Source: Gloeomargarita sp. SKYB120
GTDB taxonomy: Bacteria; Cyanobacteriota; Cyanobacteriia; Gloeomargaritales; Gloeomargaritaceae
DNA length: 64,000 nt
Assembly: GCA_025062155.1 (NCBI GenBank)
Contig: JANXAM010000002.1
Span: 1 to 64,000 of the forward strand
Reading direction: 5' to 3'
Part shown: one piece after another, positions 1-9,453 of the stretch
Numbering within the stretch: position 1 is the stretch's first letter
Layout of the letters: every line of letters begins with the position of its first letter
Notes under the pieces: generated by a model
Told to the model about the DNA's origin: nothing
Seen by the model: the letters and a program-made list of their open reading frames with translations, nothing else
Database searches by the model: none
Position numbers and translations under genes: made by a program

Positions 1-76
1 TAACCAAACGGAACCTACGTTCTCTCGTGGATGAAGCTGTCTGTCTTCTATGTCAACCTTTGTCAGCTTAGCTATA
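1..76. repeat. 76-bp direct repeat, left copy
   Basis: This stretch is repeated at 511-586 with three differences in 76 bases. The two copies bracket a decayed IS1-family transposase. The right end reads CAGCTTAGCTATA, which is exactly the reverse complement of the left end of the MITE-like elements at 35743 and 47972, so the repeat is probably a relative of that family. The left limit is the window edge and the copy may extend further. Confidence 0.85.
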
Positions 77-92
77 GAACTAGCTAGCGCCA

Positions 93-405
93 CTAGAGAT
101 GCTTTTTCGAGCCGCAAAACGACCCTATCTCATCGCATTCCAGCTCTATCTCTTCATCGTCGCCGGGCTGAATATCTTTGCTTGACATACTTATACAGCC
201 AAGATTGTGAAATTCCGGTCACCCGTGAGATGGCGGCGATTGAAAGTCGCTCTAGCAACATTTTATCGACCAGTTGCCTTTGGGCTTCAGAAATGTATTT
301 TTCCTAGCTTCAGGCGTAAATTGCCGATGGCTGTTTTCCATTGTGGATATGACCGTACTTCACGACATCTTGAGACTAGCAGCGGGGGCAAGTAATTGTA
401 CTCAT
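93..405 (-). pseudogene. decayed IS1-family transposase (InsA-like part)
   Basis: Read on the minus strand from ATG at 405, the frames give a zinc-ribbon start (MSTITCPRC, an internal stop, then SQDVVKYGHIHNGK). A second frame gives a helix-turn-helix stretch (LSIAAISRVTGISQSWLYKYV). A third frame gives the start of the DDE region (IELECDEIGSFCG). This order matches the N-terminal half of IS1-family transposases. An in-frame stop, at least two frameshifts and a stop at 93-95, before most of the catalytic domain, show that it is dead. It lies between two 76-bp direct repeats. Family assignment is from remembered motifs and is fairly secure; the exact IS type is not known. Confidence 0.75.
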
Positions 406-510
406 GGCTTCACCCAAATCTAACTACCCTCTATTTTAACCATTACAACAACAGGACTACCGAGCAGGTGTGGTCTTGGCTGAAACGGTGAGTTAATCAT
501 GCATGGAGTT

Positions 511-586
511 TAACCAAACGGAACCTACGTTCTCTCGCAGATGAAGCTATCTGTCTTCTATGTCAACCTTTGTCAGCTTAGCTATA
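511..586. repeat. 76-bp direct repeat, right copy
   Basis: This is the second copy of the repeat at 1-76. The differences are two changes in the TCTCG(TG/CA)GATGAAG stretch and one in GCTGTCTG versus GCTATCTG. Sequence after the two copies is unrelated. From 587 to 727 I see no gene; a short plus-strand frame that runs through the repeat has no recognisable content. Confidence 0.85.
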
Positions 587-727
587 TCTGACCGTCCCCA
601 ACGTGCCAGAATTGCTCTTTCCCATAGTCACTACCTTGCCGCTGCAGTTGCTGGCCTACACAATTACAGCCTAGCAGGGCTTAGACGCGGACCGGCCGCG
701 CAACAAGTTGGTGACAGTGGAGTAACC

Positions 728-1288
728 CTAGTCTTCGTCCCACTCGTCGAGCAGTTGGGCCTCCAGACGAGGACCCAAGCGTTCCATTTCTTCTGGCGAT
801 AGGGGCTCGGCCTGGCCGTCGCTGTTGAGGCGGGCGAAAAAGAGGAGGGGTTCAACGGGGGTGTACACGCCGTAACGCCGCCCTTCGTAGTAGAAGACGC
901 CTAGTTCTTGGAATTCCTCCGATTCAATTTCGCCGTTTTGCCCCTCGTAATCCAAAAACAGGGTTTCCGTTTCCTCGGCTTGGGGTAGTTCCCCTTGAGC
1001 GGTCAAGGTCAAGGCTGTGTCCAGGAGCGTCAAGTTCTGCTCGGCCAGCACATCGCGGGCAATGGGGAAAATGCGGGCCAGCTCCTCCTCGTCCAGGTCT
1101 AGAAGGGTATCCCCTGCCTCACCCCAGGCAAACAGCTCCACTGGCGCATCCACCGGCGATAACAACAGATAAGGGCGCTCGTCCACCTCCAAGGTGCGGT
1201 CCACATAACAGGCCAGGGAACGCCCCTGGTCGTCCACCAGAACCACCTGCGCCGGAATTTCAAAGTGGTGTTGGGAATTGCGACCCAT
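728..1288 (-). CDS. DUF3727 (DUF1292-related) protein
   Basis: A 186-residue acidic soluble protein with no signal peptide or membrane segment. The sequence contains DYEGQNGEIESEEFQELGVF and a tyrosine-rich stretch (YYEGRRYGVYTPVEP), as in cyanobacterial and plastid proteins that combine DUF1292-like and DUF3727 regions. The biochemical role is not established. The start at 1288 is supported by GGAG six bases upstream. It overlaps the 3' end of ruvX by 29 bases on the same strand, so the two are probably co-transcribed as the last genes of the group that begins at 3850. The family call is from recognition of the overall pattern, not a search. Confidence 0.7.
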   Translation of the reverse strand: MGRNSQHHFEIPAQVVLVDDQGRSLACYVDRTLEVDERPYLLLSPVDAPVELFAWGEAGDTLLDLDEEELARIFPIARDVLAEQNLTLLDTALTLTAQGELPQAEETETLFLDYEGQNGEIESEEFQELGVFYYEGRRYGVYTPVEPLLFFARLNSDGQAEPLSPEEMERLGPRLEAQLLDEWDED

Positions 1289-1718
1289 AGGTTTCTCCAG
1301 AACGACGGGCGTGGGGTTGTTGGCTCAGCCACTGTTGCAGGATGAGAATGGCCGCCTGCTGGTCCAACGCGGCACGATAATCGGCCTCCGAGCGATAGCG
1401 CCGCCGGTCCAGTTGCTGCGCCGCCGCCCACGAAGTCAACACTTCGTCCACGTAGACGACCGGTAACCCCAGATACCGCCCTAGATAGTCCCCCTGTTTT
1501 TGGGTAAAGCGCGTTTGGGCGCTGGACCGGCCGTCGGGGTAGCGGGGTAAGCCCACCACCAGCACCTGAGGACGCCGCTGCTGCACCAAACGAGCCAACG
1601 CCTGGGGTGCTGTCGGCCACGTCAGCGTCGGTAACCCTGTGACCACCAAACCGGTGGGGTCACTAATCGCCACCCCAATCCGCTTGCGACCAATATCCAG
1701 ACCTAGGCCAACCACCAT
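1260..1718 (-). CDS. ruvX: RuvX/YqgF family RNase H-fold nuclease
   Basis: A 152-residue protein of the YqgF family, annotated as Holliday-junction resolvase and, in E. coli, involved in processing the 5' end of 16S rRNA. Visible family motifs are GLDIGRKRIGVAISD at the N terminus, VVGLPRYPDGRSS in the middle, YVDEVLTS, and LDQQAAILIL near the end, which carry the acidic active-site residues of the RNase H fold. I chose ATG 1718, just before the GLDIG strand; an in-frame ATG at 1763 would add 15 residues unlike the family. It starts 8 bases after the GNAT gene ends and overlaps the DUF3727 gene by 29 bases. Confidence 0.92.
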   Translation of the reverse strand: MVVGLGLDIGRKRIGVAISDPTGLVVTGLPTLTWPTAPQALARLVQQRRPQVLVVGLPRYPDGRSSAQTRFTQKQGDYLGRYLGLPVVYVDEVLTSWAAAQQLDRRRYRSEADYRAALDQQAAILILQQWLSQQPHARRSGETYGSQFPTPL

Positions 1719-1725
1719 CCTAGGG

Positions 1726-2688
1726 TCATTGTGCCATGTTCCGGTCCCCTTCAAACGAATCACGTTGGGTCAAGGGCACCGGCTGTAACTGGGGAAGTAC
1801 CTCTGCCCAGGCCGGCAATTCCTGGAACGAAAACTTGGCCTCCCGCAGCTTGTGCCATACCGAGCGACACATCCATAGGGTCTCCCCTTGAGGCACCGCC
1901 CCTGCCCACCGGAAACAGGCCTCTCGCTCCGGCTGGTAGTCCATACAGGCTAGGCGCAAACCGGGTTCCGGAGCCACTAACCGCGTCAGATGGGCCAGCA
2001 GTTGGGGATACAGCCAGGTGTAGGCCGGGTGAACTGTCAACTCCACTGGGTGGGGCTGCGTTGCCTGGGGGTCCCACCAGAGACTGAAATAACCGATGGC
2101 GGCCTTGCGCTGAGGTTCAAACACGTAGCCCTGGATGGGTCGCGCCCGCCCTCGCCATGCTCGCCAGCGATACCACAGGGTCTGCCACAGGGGCACGGCA
2201 AAATCCTGGGGGTGCCGGTCAAACACCTGTCGCACCAGAGGGGGCATCGCCACCGTATCCAACTGGTAGCGCAGATAGGCATCCCGTGGCCCCACCGGAC
2301 TTAAGGGGGGAGATTCCAAGCCGGATTGGGCCAACGCGGTCAACGCCTCCCCGTACAAGTGCCAGTAGGTGCAGTGGGCCAAGGGTTGAAAGCCGTTTTG
2401 CCGGTACAAGGCCAAGCGCTCCTGGTCAAGGGTCGGGACTTCGACCACCCACGTGCGCGCCTCCAGGACTGTTTCTAGGGCATGGCGCAATAGTTGTGTC
2501 CCAATCTCCAGGCCTTCTCCCCTGACCCAAAGAACTTGCCAAGTGCTGCGGCTGCGGTTAAAGGGCGCTACATGGATGGCCCCTACTACCTGGGTATCCG
2601 CCACTGCCAACCAGCTATAGCCCCGCCGGTCGAGCGGCGTCTGCAGCCACTTGCGTTCCCGGGGGTGGGGAGAACGAATCGTCAGCAT
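1726..2688 (-). CDS. GNAT-family acetyltransferase-like protein
   Basis: A 320-residue soluble protein. Residues about 10-110 resemble a GNAT fold, with WLAVADTQVVGAIHVAPF, the acetyl-CoA-binding region GLEIGTQLLRHALE and the C-terminal LALYRQNGFQPL. The second half (from about 130) looks like a further degenerate GNAT-like module, with QGYVFEPQRKAAIGYFSLWW. Proteins of this size and layout occur in many cyanobacteria without known substrate. The start overlaps the end of the CofE-like gene by 74 bases; the N-terminal strands are needed for the fold, so the overlap appears real, unless the upstream gene has an extended tail. Confidence 0.7.
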   Translation of the reverse strand: MLTIRSPHPRERKWLQTPLDRRGYSWLAVADTQVVGAIHVAPFNRSRSTWQVLWVRGEGLEIGTQLLRHALETVLEARTWVVEVPTLDQERLALYRQNGFQPLAHCTYWHLYGEALTALAQSGLESPPLSPVGPRDAYLRYQLDTVAMPPLVRQVFDRHPQDFAVPLWQTLWYRWRAWRGRARPIQGYVFEPQRKAAIGYFSLWWDPQATQPHPVELTVHPAYTWLYPQLLAHLTRLVAPEPGLRLACMDYQPEREACFRWAGAVPQGETLWMCRSVWHKLREAKFSFQELPAWAEVLPQLQPVPLTQRDSFEGDRNMAQ

Positions 2689-3850
2689 CAGGGGCTAGGG
2701 GGCGAATCAACAGGATAGGTGTCTGTTCGTCGGCATTGCCAGCCGGGTTATCCACCAGCACGCGGCGCAAAAACGCCCAATCCACCTCCGCTGTTGCTGC
2801 CACTATTCTAACCGCTTTCAGGTCGTTGACATCCACAATGGCCGCCGCCAGCCCCGTTTGTTCGCGAATCTCAGCCACCACCGTCTGGGGTCGCGCCGGC
2901 CCCAGCACGATGAACTGGTCGTAGGGGGGCAACGTGCCGGTGACATCGTCAATCAGCGCCGCCTGCTCTCCGGCCAATTGGTAAAACACGCCTGGGCGTC
3001 CGGCCAGTTTCGCAATGGCACCCACCACAAACGCGCCCACCACGCGCGGCCAACCCACCAGGTCGATCAGGGTTTGCATCCCGCACGCGGTTGCTAGGCT
3101 TGAAGTGGGTTGGAAAAAGGTACACAGGCGTCTGGCCCACCAACCAGGTTGCACCTGCTGGGGATGGCGCCACCGCCCCTGCATGATGGCAACGGGGGTT
3201 TCTCCCAGAACCACTATGTCACCTGGCAAGGCGTGGGGTAAAGCATAGCGTTTTACCACTCCCACAGGGTCGTCCAGGTGGCTGAGCAGGTGGGTGTGGA
3301 GGCACAGCACCTCGGCTCGACCGGGGAGATGGCGGCTGCTGATGGTGCGGGTCGGGTCGGGAAACGCCAGGGGTAAAACCACGTGCTGCTGACGAGGTTG
3401 CCAGCCCGCTGGTCCGTAGGTGACGTAGTCAAACCGCAACCAGGCTGCCTGTAGACCGCTCAAATCCGGCCCCTGAATATCCACGACCACTTCCATCCCC
3501 ACCCGCTGGCGGGTCTTGATGATGCGAGCGCGCCAATAACCGTCTGGCCGGGTGGGAGCGTCGGGATGCTGGGAAAGCAGTTGGGTCGAGACCTGGACCC
3601 CCGCCGTGTCGTGGCGCGAGAGCAGTTGCACCCGCACGGTACACTCCGGCACCATGACTTCAAAGCGGCTGCTGGGATTGACCCATTCCAGTTGTCCGCG
3701 CCAGCGCAAGTGGTCAGGCTCCTGGATGTCCATCTGCCAGTAACCCCGCGTCAGGTGCAGGGGATTCTGGGAACGCCGGCACCACCAGCGGTCCAACCAC
3801 CACAGACCTCCGCCTAGCAGCGCCAGCAACAACCACCGGATACCCGCCAA
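2615..3850 (-). CDS. CofE-like protein (F420-0:gamma-glutamyl ligase homologue)
   Basis: A 411-residue protein with one N-terminal hydrophobic segment (WLLLALLGGGLWWLD) and a large soluble part. The C-terminal half holds the region typical of the CofE-like family, with LPGDIVVLGETPVAIMQGR, FVVGAIAKLAGRPGVFYQLAG, and DDVTGTLPPYDQFIVLGP followed by IVDVNDLKAVRIVAAT. CofE adds glutamate to coenzyme F420-0 in archaea and actinobacteria; membrane-anchored homologues are common in cyanobacteria and their substrate is unclear. The last 30 or so residues (from LLIRPLAP on) look like non-family sequence and lie over the start of the next gene. First gene of the minus-strand group 3850 to 728. Confidence 0.75.
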   Translation of the reverse strand: MAGIRWLLLALLGGGLWWLDRWWCRRSQNPLHLTRGYWQMDIQEPDHLRWRGQLEWVNPSSRFEVMVPECTVRVQLLSRHDTAGVQVSTQLLSQHPDAPTRPDGYWRARIIKTRQRVGMEVVVDIQGPDLSGLQAAWLRFDYVTYGPAGWQPRQQHVVLPLAFPDPTRTISSRHLPGRAEVLCLHTHLLSHLDDPVGVVKRYALPHALPGDIVVLGETPVAIMQGRWRHPQQVQPGWWARRLCTFFQPTSSLATACGMQTLIDLVGWPRVVGAFVVGAIAKLAGRPGVFYQLAGEQAALIDDVTGTLPPYDQFIVLGPARPQTVVAEIREQTGLAAAIVDVNDLKAVRIVAATAEVDWAFLRRVLVDNPAGNADEQTPILLIRPLAPDADDSFSPPPGTQVAADAARPAGL

Positions 3851-3901
3851 GACCTCAATCCTCGCGCGCGTCCGGCCCTTATTGTAGCGTTAGGACAAGC
3901 C

Positions 3902-6900
3902 CTAGACCCGCTCCAGCAGCGGCACGGGTGTCTCACACCGGACTTCCGGCGTGTCCTGCTCCGAAGGCGGCACCACCTGCCAGAACAAGGGCAAATAGCG
4001 TTCCCACTGCACCAAGATGCGTTCCGCCTTGCGGCTGCCGGTGCGCTCGTGATGGGCAGCAATCAAACTGCGCAGCTGCCTTTCTCCAAGTGGACTCGTA
4101 ACGCGCTGGATTTTCACAATTTCCTGGTTCACCTTGGCGGGTAAGTCCCCTGTTTCGTCCAGGATGTAGGCCAGCCCGCCGGTCATCCCCGCGCCGACAT
4201 TGCGCCCCACGGGTCCCAGCACCACCACCACGCCGCCGGTCATGTACTCGCAGCAGTGGTCACCCGCCCCCTCAATCACCGCCTGGGCCAGGGAGTTGCG
4301 CACGGCAAAGCGTTCCCCCGCCCGACCATAGGCAAACAACCGGCCACCCGTTGCCCCGTACAGGCAGGTATTGCCGATGATCACCTGGGCGCTGGGGTCG
4401 CAGGCCAGCTCCGGGTCGGGCACGACGATGATTTCGCCCCCGTGCATCCCCTTGCCCACGTAGTCGTTGGCCTCACCGGTCAGGTGCAAAATCATCCCCG
4501 GCAGATTGAACGCCCCGAAGCTCTGGCCGGCGCTGCCCCGAAACTGCAGGGTGATTTGGCCCCGGAACCCATCATCGCCGTGCAAACGGGCAATCTCCCC
4601 TGCAAGGCGCGCCCCAACGCTCCGGTCCGTGTTGCGAATCGGCAACGTCAAAGTCAGGCTGCCGTGGGTGCGGATCGCCTGTTGCAGGTCTGGTCGCGCC
4701 AGCAGTTGGTCCTCCAAGACTAAGCCGTTGCTGTGAACCGGTTCGTGCTGGAGCCAGCTGCGGTCGGTGCGGGTGTCGGGCAACTGGGTCAGCACCGCCG
4801 TCGTCAAGCCCTGGGTTTTGGTAAGGGTCACGGCGCGCGGTTGCAGCAAATCGGCCCGCCCCACGATGTCTGCCAGGGAGCGATACCCCATCTGGGCCAG
4901 CAGACCCCGCACCTCCTCAGCGACAAATAGGAAGAAATTCACCACGTGCTCCGGTAACCCAGAGAAGCGCGCCCGCAGGTCCTCCCGTTGCGTGGCCACC
5001 CCCACCGGGCAGTTGTTGGTGTGACAGACGCGGGCCATGATGCAGCCAGCGGCGATCATGGCCACGGAACCAAACCCAAACTCTTCCGCCCCCATCAGGG
5101 CGGCCATCACCACATCCCAGCCGGTTTTCAGGCCCCCATCCACCCGCAGGATGACCCGGTCCCGCAGGCGATTGTTCAGCAGCACCCGATGGACCTCTGT
5201 CAGCCCTAACTCCCAGGGCGTGCCCGCGTGCTTGATCGAACTCAAGGGGGAGGCGCCGGTGCCCCCGTCGTGCCCGGAAATTTGAATCACATCGGCATTA
5301 GCTTTGGCCACTCCCGCCGCAATAGTGCCGATGCCAATTTCTGCCACCAATTTCACGGACACCTGGGCGCGGGGGTTCACCTGGTGCAGGTCAAAGATCA
5401 ACTGGGCCAGGTCCTCGATGGAGTAGATGTCGTGGTGCGGCGGCGGCGAAATCAGGGTCACCCCCGGCTTGGAACGGCGCAGCATCGCGATATAGGGGCT
5501 GACCTTTTTGCCGGGCAACTGCCCGCCTTCCCCTGGTTTGGCCCCCTGGGCGATCTTGATTTCGAGCTGCTGCGCCTGGATGAGGTACTCCGGTGTCACG
5601 CCAAACCGGCCCGAAGCCACTTGTTTGATAGCGGAACTGGCGGTATCCCCGTTGCGCAGGCCCTTCAGGTGGGGGAGCGTTGGGGAATGGCCGCTTTCGT
5701 CCACGTCCATCAACACCCGAAAACGCACCGGGTCTTCCCCTCCTTCTCCGGAATTGGACTTGCCCCCTAGGCGGTTCATGGCAATAGCCAGCACCTCGTG
5801 GGCCTCCCGCGAGAGGGCGCCAAGGGACATCCCCCCTGTGCAAAAGCGGGTGACAATCTGGCTGGCGGGTTCCACTTCCGTTAGGGGGATAGGCGCGCGG
5901 TCGCTGACAATCGTGAGCAAATCGCGGGGCGCTGTCGGAGGACGATGCTCCAGCAGTTGTAAGTAGGCGGCAAAATCCTCTGAGCGCCCAGACCGCACCG
6001 CCTTGTGGAGCAACTTGGCCATCTCCGGCGAGTTCATATGGTATTCTCCACGGGGCCGGGCCTGGATAAATCCCCAATTTTCCAGGCGCTTGTGAATCAG
6101 TTCGGGGAACGCCTGCCGGTGGAAACGCACAATTTCCTGGGTTAACTCGGCCAAGTTCAGGCCCCCCAACTGGGACACTGTGCCCTGAAACGCCAGGTCC
6201 ACCACCTCGGGTCCCAGGCCCAAAATCTCGAAAATTTGCGCGCCGTGGTAACTGGCCAGCAGGGAAATCCCCATTTTGGAAAGAATCTTCAGCAGGCCGG
6301 CTTCTACCGCTGCTCGGTAATTCGCTTGGGCCTCCGCCACCGTACAGCGGCTCAGTTTCCCCTGCGCCATCAACGTCTGGGTTTTGGGGTCCTGGCACCA
6401 GTGGCGCACCGTCTCCCAGGCCAGGTAGGGACACACAGCGCTGGCCCCGTAGCCAATCAGGCAAGCGAAATGGTGGGTACTCCAACACTGGGCCGTGTCC
6501 ACCACTAGCGACGCCCGCAGGCGCAATCCTTGGGCAATCAGGTGGTGATGCACCGCCCCCACCGCCAACAGCGGGGGTATCCAGGTGCGAGTCGCTGTCA
6601 AAGGCTCCGCCCGGTCACTCAGGATGAGAATTTCTGCCCCCTGTTGTACTGCAGCGACCGCTTGGTCACACAAGGCCTGCACCGCTTGCCGCAAGGCATC
6701 CGCGGGGGTGATGTCAAACAGGGTGCTCAGCGTGACCGTCCGAAACTCACTAGCCTGGATGGCCTCCAATTCCGCTTCGTTCAACACGGGCGAGCGCAGC
6801 CACAGTTGCCGCGCATCCTCAGGACGGGGTTGGAGCAAGTTTCCCCGCGGACCCAAGCCCATCTCCAGCGACATCACCAGGCTCTCCCGCAGGGGGTCAA

Positions 6901-8461
6901 TCGCTGGGTTGGTCACCTGGGCAAACCGCTGTTTGAAGTAGTCGTAAAGCAGATGGGGCTTGTCCGACAGCACCGCCAGGGGTGCGTCATCCCCCATGCA
7001 AAACGTGGGTTCCTTGCCCGTGCTGGCCATCGGCTCGATGATCATTTCCACATCTTCCGCCGTGTAGCCAAACGCCATCTGCTGGCGCAATAGGTCCGCC
7101 GCTGCCAACTGGCAGGTTTCGATAAAAGGCTGAGGGTCCAAATGGCGACGGTACTGCTTCACCCAGACACCGTAGGGATGTCGCTGGGCCACCCGCTGCT
7201 TGATGGTCCAGTTGGTGAGCAATTCCCCCCGGACCAGGTCCACCGCCAGCATCTGTCCCGGTCCCAAGCGCCCCTTGGCCAGCACCTGTTGCGGCGGCAC
7301 CTCCACCACGCCCGCTTCGGAGGCCACAATCACCCAATCGTCCGTGAGCACGTAGCGGGCTGGGCGCAAGCCATTGCGGTCCAAGGTCGCTCCCACTACC
7401 TGGCCGTCCCCGAAGACAATCAGCGCTGGCCCATCCCAGGGCTCCTGCAACCCGGCGTAGTACTCGTAAAAGTCCACCACCTCTGGGTAATCTGCCAACT
7501 CTGGTTGCTGGCGATAGGCTTCGGGGATGAGCAGCATCATTGCCTCCAGCGGACTCCGCCCCGAGCGCACCAACAATTCCAAGCTGCTGTCTAAGTTGGC
7601 GGAATCGCTATTGTGCAGATTCACGACAGGACGCAAATCCTCCAACCGCCCGTCCCAGGCCGGATGAGCAAAACTCGCCTCCCGCGCCACCATCCAGTTG
7701 ATGTTGCCCAGGAGCGTGTTGATTTCCCCGTTGTGCCCCAGCAGGCGCATGGGTTGAGCCAGGGGCCACTTGGGCATCGTGTTGGTGCTAAAGCGTCGGT
7801 GATAGATGGCAAATGAGCTTTGGTAGCGCGCGTCCTGCAAATCCACGTAAAACTCCCCGAGCACCGCTGCCCGCACCATGCCCTTGTACACAAGCGTGCG
7901 ACCCGATAAGGAACAGACATAGAACTCGCCGCCCCACGGGTGCTGAAGCGCTTGCCGTTCCAACCGCTTGCGGGCCAAGTACAACTGTTGCTCCAGCCGG
8001 TCGTCGTGCCAGTCAGGATGGGCGACTACCACCTGCGCAATCGCTGGGCAATTCTCCCGCGCCTGCACCCCCAACACCTCTGGGCGAACCGGCACTGGTC
8101 GCCACCCCAGCACCATGAACCCCTCGCCCTGCAGTTCCTGGGTAACCCATGCCTGGGCCTGCAGAACCGCTTCCGGCGGTAAAAATACCATCCCCACGCC
8201 CGTGCGACCTGGCACCAGCGGCGGCAACCCCATCGCTTCGGCCCAAGCCTGCAACAGGTCCCAGGGCAAGCCGGTCAGGACTCCCGACCCATCCCCCGAA
8301 TCCCGGTCGGCGCTGCATCCCCCACGATGTTCCAAACAGGTCAACGCCGCTAGCGCCTGGCTTACCACCGCGTGACTGGCTCGCCCCCGGCGGTCGGCAA
8401 TAAAACCCACACCACAGGCATCCCGTTCATCGGTCAACCAAGGCCAAGGGGAATCGTGCAT
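3902..8461 (-). CDS. gltS: ferredoxin-dependent glutamate synthase (Fd-GOGAT)
   Basis: A 1519-residue enzyme that makes two glutamates from glutamine and 2-oxoglutarate using reduced ferredoxin, the main ammonium-assimilation step with glutamine synthetase. A short propeptide ends before Cys16 (DACGVGF), the N-terminal nucleophile of the class II amidotransferase domain. The FMN domain contains [11 protein letters not shown] and [10 protein letters not shown]. Cysteines in [12 protein letters not shown] (C-x5-C-x4-C) bind the 3Fe-4S cluster, and a C-terminal GXGXG beta-helix domain follows. The insert [20 protein letters not shown] before IKQVASGRF is the ferredoxin loop, which NADPH-type GltB lacks. 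No gltD-like small subunit is nearby, which agrees with the ferredoxin type. No NtcA-like GTA-N8-TAC site was found upstream. Confidence 0.97.
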   Translation of the reverse strand: MHDSPWPWLTDERDACGVGFIADRRGRASHAVVSQALAALTCLEHRGGCSADRDSGDGSGVLTGLPWDLLQAWAEAMGLPPLVPGRTGVGMVFLPPEAVLQAQAWVTQELQGEGFMVLGWRPVPVRPEVLGVQARENCPAIAQVVVAHPDWHDDRLEQQLYLARKRLERQALQHPWGGEFYVCSLSGRTLVYKGMVRAAVLGEFYVDLQDARYQSSFAIYHRRFSTNTMPKWPLAQPMRLLGHNGEINTLLGNINWMVAREASFAHPAWDGRLEDLRPVVNLHNSDSANLDSSLELLVRSGRSPLEAMMLLIPEAYRQQPELADYPEVVDFYEYYAGLQEPWDGPALIVFGDGQVVGATLDRNGLRPARYVLTDDWVIVASEAGVVEVPPQQVLAKGRLGPGQMLAVDLVRGELLTNWTIKQRVAQRHPYGVWVKQYRRHLDPQPFIETCQLAAADLLRQQMAFGYTAEDVEMIIEPMASTGKEPTFCMGDDAPLAVLSDKPHLLYDYFKQRFAQVTNPAIDPLRESLVMSLEMGLGPRGNLLQPRPEDARQLWLRSPVLNEAELEAIQASEFRTVTLSTLFDITPADALRQAVQALCDQAVAAVQQGAEILILSDRAEPLTATRTWIPPLLAVGAVHHHLIAQGLRLRASLVVDTAQCWSTHHFACLIGYGASAVCPYLAWETVRHWCQDPKTQTLMAQGKLSRCTVAEAQANYRAAVEAGLLKILSKMGISLLASYHGAQIFEILGLGPEVVDLAFQGTVSQLGGLNLAELTQEIVRFHRQAFPELIHKRLENWGFIQARPRGEYHMNSPEMAKLLHKAVRSGRSEDFAAYLQLLEHRPPTAPRDLLTIVSDRAPIPLTEVEPASQIVTRFCTGGMSLGALSREAHEVLAIAMNRLGGKSNSGEGGEDPVRFRVLMDVDESGHSPTLPHLKGLRNGDTASSAIKQVASGRFGVTPEYLIQAQQLEIKIAQGAKPGEGGQLPGKKVSPYIAMLRRSKPGVTLISPPPHHDIYSIEDLAQLIFDLHQVNPRAQVSVKLVAEIGIGTIAAGVAKANADVIQISGHDGGTGASPLSSIKHAGTPWELGLTEVHRVLLNNRLRDRVILRVDGGLKTGWDVVMAALMGAEEFGFGSVAMIAAGCIMARVCHTNNCPVGVATQREDLRARFSGLPEHVVNFFLFVAEEVRGLLAQMGYRSLADIVGRADLLQPRAVTLTKTQGLTTAVLTQLPDTRTDRSWLQHEPVHSNGLVLEDQLLARPDLQQAIRTHGSLTLTLPIRNTDRSVGARLAGEIARLHGDDGFRGQITLQFRGSAGQSFGAFNLPGMILHLTGEANDYVGKGMHGGEIIVVPDPELACDPSAQVIIGNTCLYGATGGRLFAYGRAGERFAVRNSLAQAVIEGAGDHCCEYMTGGVVVVLGPVGRNVGAGMTGGLAYILDETGDLPAKVNQEIVKIQRVTSPLGERQLRSLIAAHHERTGSRKAERILVQWERYLPLFWQVVPPSEQDTPEVRCETPVPLLERV

Positions 8462-8633
8462 AGGACACTTGCCTCAACGACGTGAAAAGACCACTACCCT
8501 GCCGACGTCATCCCCCCCGATGATTGACTCGCCGATGCCCTGGGGACGTCAACTCTCAGAGCGCCAACCCTACAACGTCCAAGCCCTCGATGACACCGTG
8601 CGTTGTACGCCGGGCAGATGCAGCATCCCCTAT

Positions 8634-8639
8634 TTTATA
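8634..8639 (-). promoter_or_regulatory. possible -10 element for gltS
   Basis: The minus strand reads TATAAA within CACTATAAAATAGG, about 170 bases before the gltS start. No convincing -35 hexamer lies 16-18 bases upstream, so this is only the best -10-like match in the gap between gltS and the small membrane gene. Confidence 0.3.
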
Positions 8640-8665
8640 GTGTTTTCCGTCCAATCGCGCTGGGT

Positions 8666-8839
8666 TTAACCCCTTTGCAGTTCATCCACCACCACCGCCA
8701 GCACAGCGGCCAACAGGGTAATCCCCAAGGCGACCCAGGGATGTTGTCCTTGCACCACGGCCCAGGAGGTGGCAACCCCAGCCCCCAAACCAGCCGTCAC
8801 CAGCGCCATCGGCCAATCCTGTGGACTCCGACGATACAT
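8666..8839 (-). CDS. small two-helix membrane protein
   Basis: A 57-residue protein starting MYRRSPQDWPMALVTAGLG, with two hydrophobic helices (LVTAGLGAGVATSWAVV and WVALGITLLAAVLAVVV) and the end DELQRG. Small proteins of this pattern recur in cyanobacteria but I know no function. An in-frame ATG at 8878 would add 13 residues; I prefer 8839 because a short basic N terminus followed by a helix is the usual form. It lies alone between gltS and the fasciclin gene. Confidence 0.5.
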   Translation of the reverse strand: MYRRSPQDWPMALVTAGLGAGVATSWAVVQGQHPWVALGITLLAAVLAVVVDELQRG

Positions 8840-8954
8840 AAACACCCACGACTTGACTGCAGACGATCGCTCAAGCAAGGTAACTGGCCCTGCGACCTTC
8901 CCTGTCGGTTTTGCAATGAAACGTTAGATTCAACGGCGCGGGATTCACAAAATT

Positions 8955-9422
8955 TCAGAGTCCAGTGACCGGTTGGGAGTACCAACCCTTGCTCACATCC
9001 CCGCGACGGCCCCCGTCGCCCCCCATCAGGATCACCCGGTTGAGCACGTGGATCACCCCGTTATCGGCCAGGATGTCAGCGGCTAGCACCGTGGCGTTTT
9101 TCACCTCGAATTCGTCCCCCTGCAGGTAGATGGGGATCAACGACCCCTCCAACGACTGCAGGTAGTCCCCATCCCGCAAGTCTGCCTTGGTGTAACGCCC
9201 CGCCACCACGTGGTACTTGAGAATACGGGCCAACTGGGGCGGATTTTGCACCAGCGTCGTAATCGTCCCTGGCGGCAGCGCCGCGAAGGCATCGTCGTTA
9301 GGGGCAAACACCGTAAACGGACCTGGACTTTTGAGCGCTTCAACCAAACCCGCTGCCTGTACTGCCGCTACCAATGTCTGAAACGACCCGGCGCTGACTG
9401 CAATATCCACAATATCAGCCAT
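8955..9422 (-). CDS. fasciclin (FAS1) domain protein
   Basis: A 155-residue protein made of one FAS1 domain. The H1 motif appears as [15 protein letters not shown], and the H2 region as [11 protein letters not shown] followed by [14 protein letters not shown]1 domains mediate adhesion or protein-protein contact, usually outside the cell. Here the sequence starts directly with [14 protein letters not shown] and shows no signal peptide, as in several cyanobacterial single-domain FAS1 proteins, so its location is uncertain. The 20-residue tail after the domain ([14 protein letters not shown]) is low in structure. It is 31 bases downstream of the membrane protein gene at 9454-11040 on the same strand. 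Confidence 0.92.
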   Translation of the reverse strand: MADIVDIAVSAGSFQTLVAAVQAAGLVEALKSPGPFTVFAPNDDAFAALPPGTITTLVQNPPQLARILKYHVVAGRYTKADLRDGDYLQSLEGSLIPIYLQGDEFEVKNATVLAADILADNGVIHVLNRVILMGGDGGRRGDVSKGWYSQPVTGL

Positions 9423-9453
9423 GACCCACGGGGAATCGCACTTGTTTTCCCGA

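Noticed and set aside
560-802. An 80-codon plus-strand frame starting in the 76-bp repeat
   Set aside because: The first part is repeat sequence also seen at 50, and the rest runs antisense into the DUF3727 gene; no domain found.
5391-6488. A 365-codon open frame on the minus strand inside gltS
   Set aside because: It is another frame of the Fd-GOGAT gene with Pro/Gly/Arg-rich sequence and no family content; it arises from high GC in codon position three.
8462-8665. An NtcA site expected upstream of gltS
   Set aside because: No GTA-N8-TAC palindrome was found in the gap, and GTAC at about 8604 lacks the right spacing.
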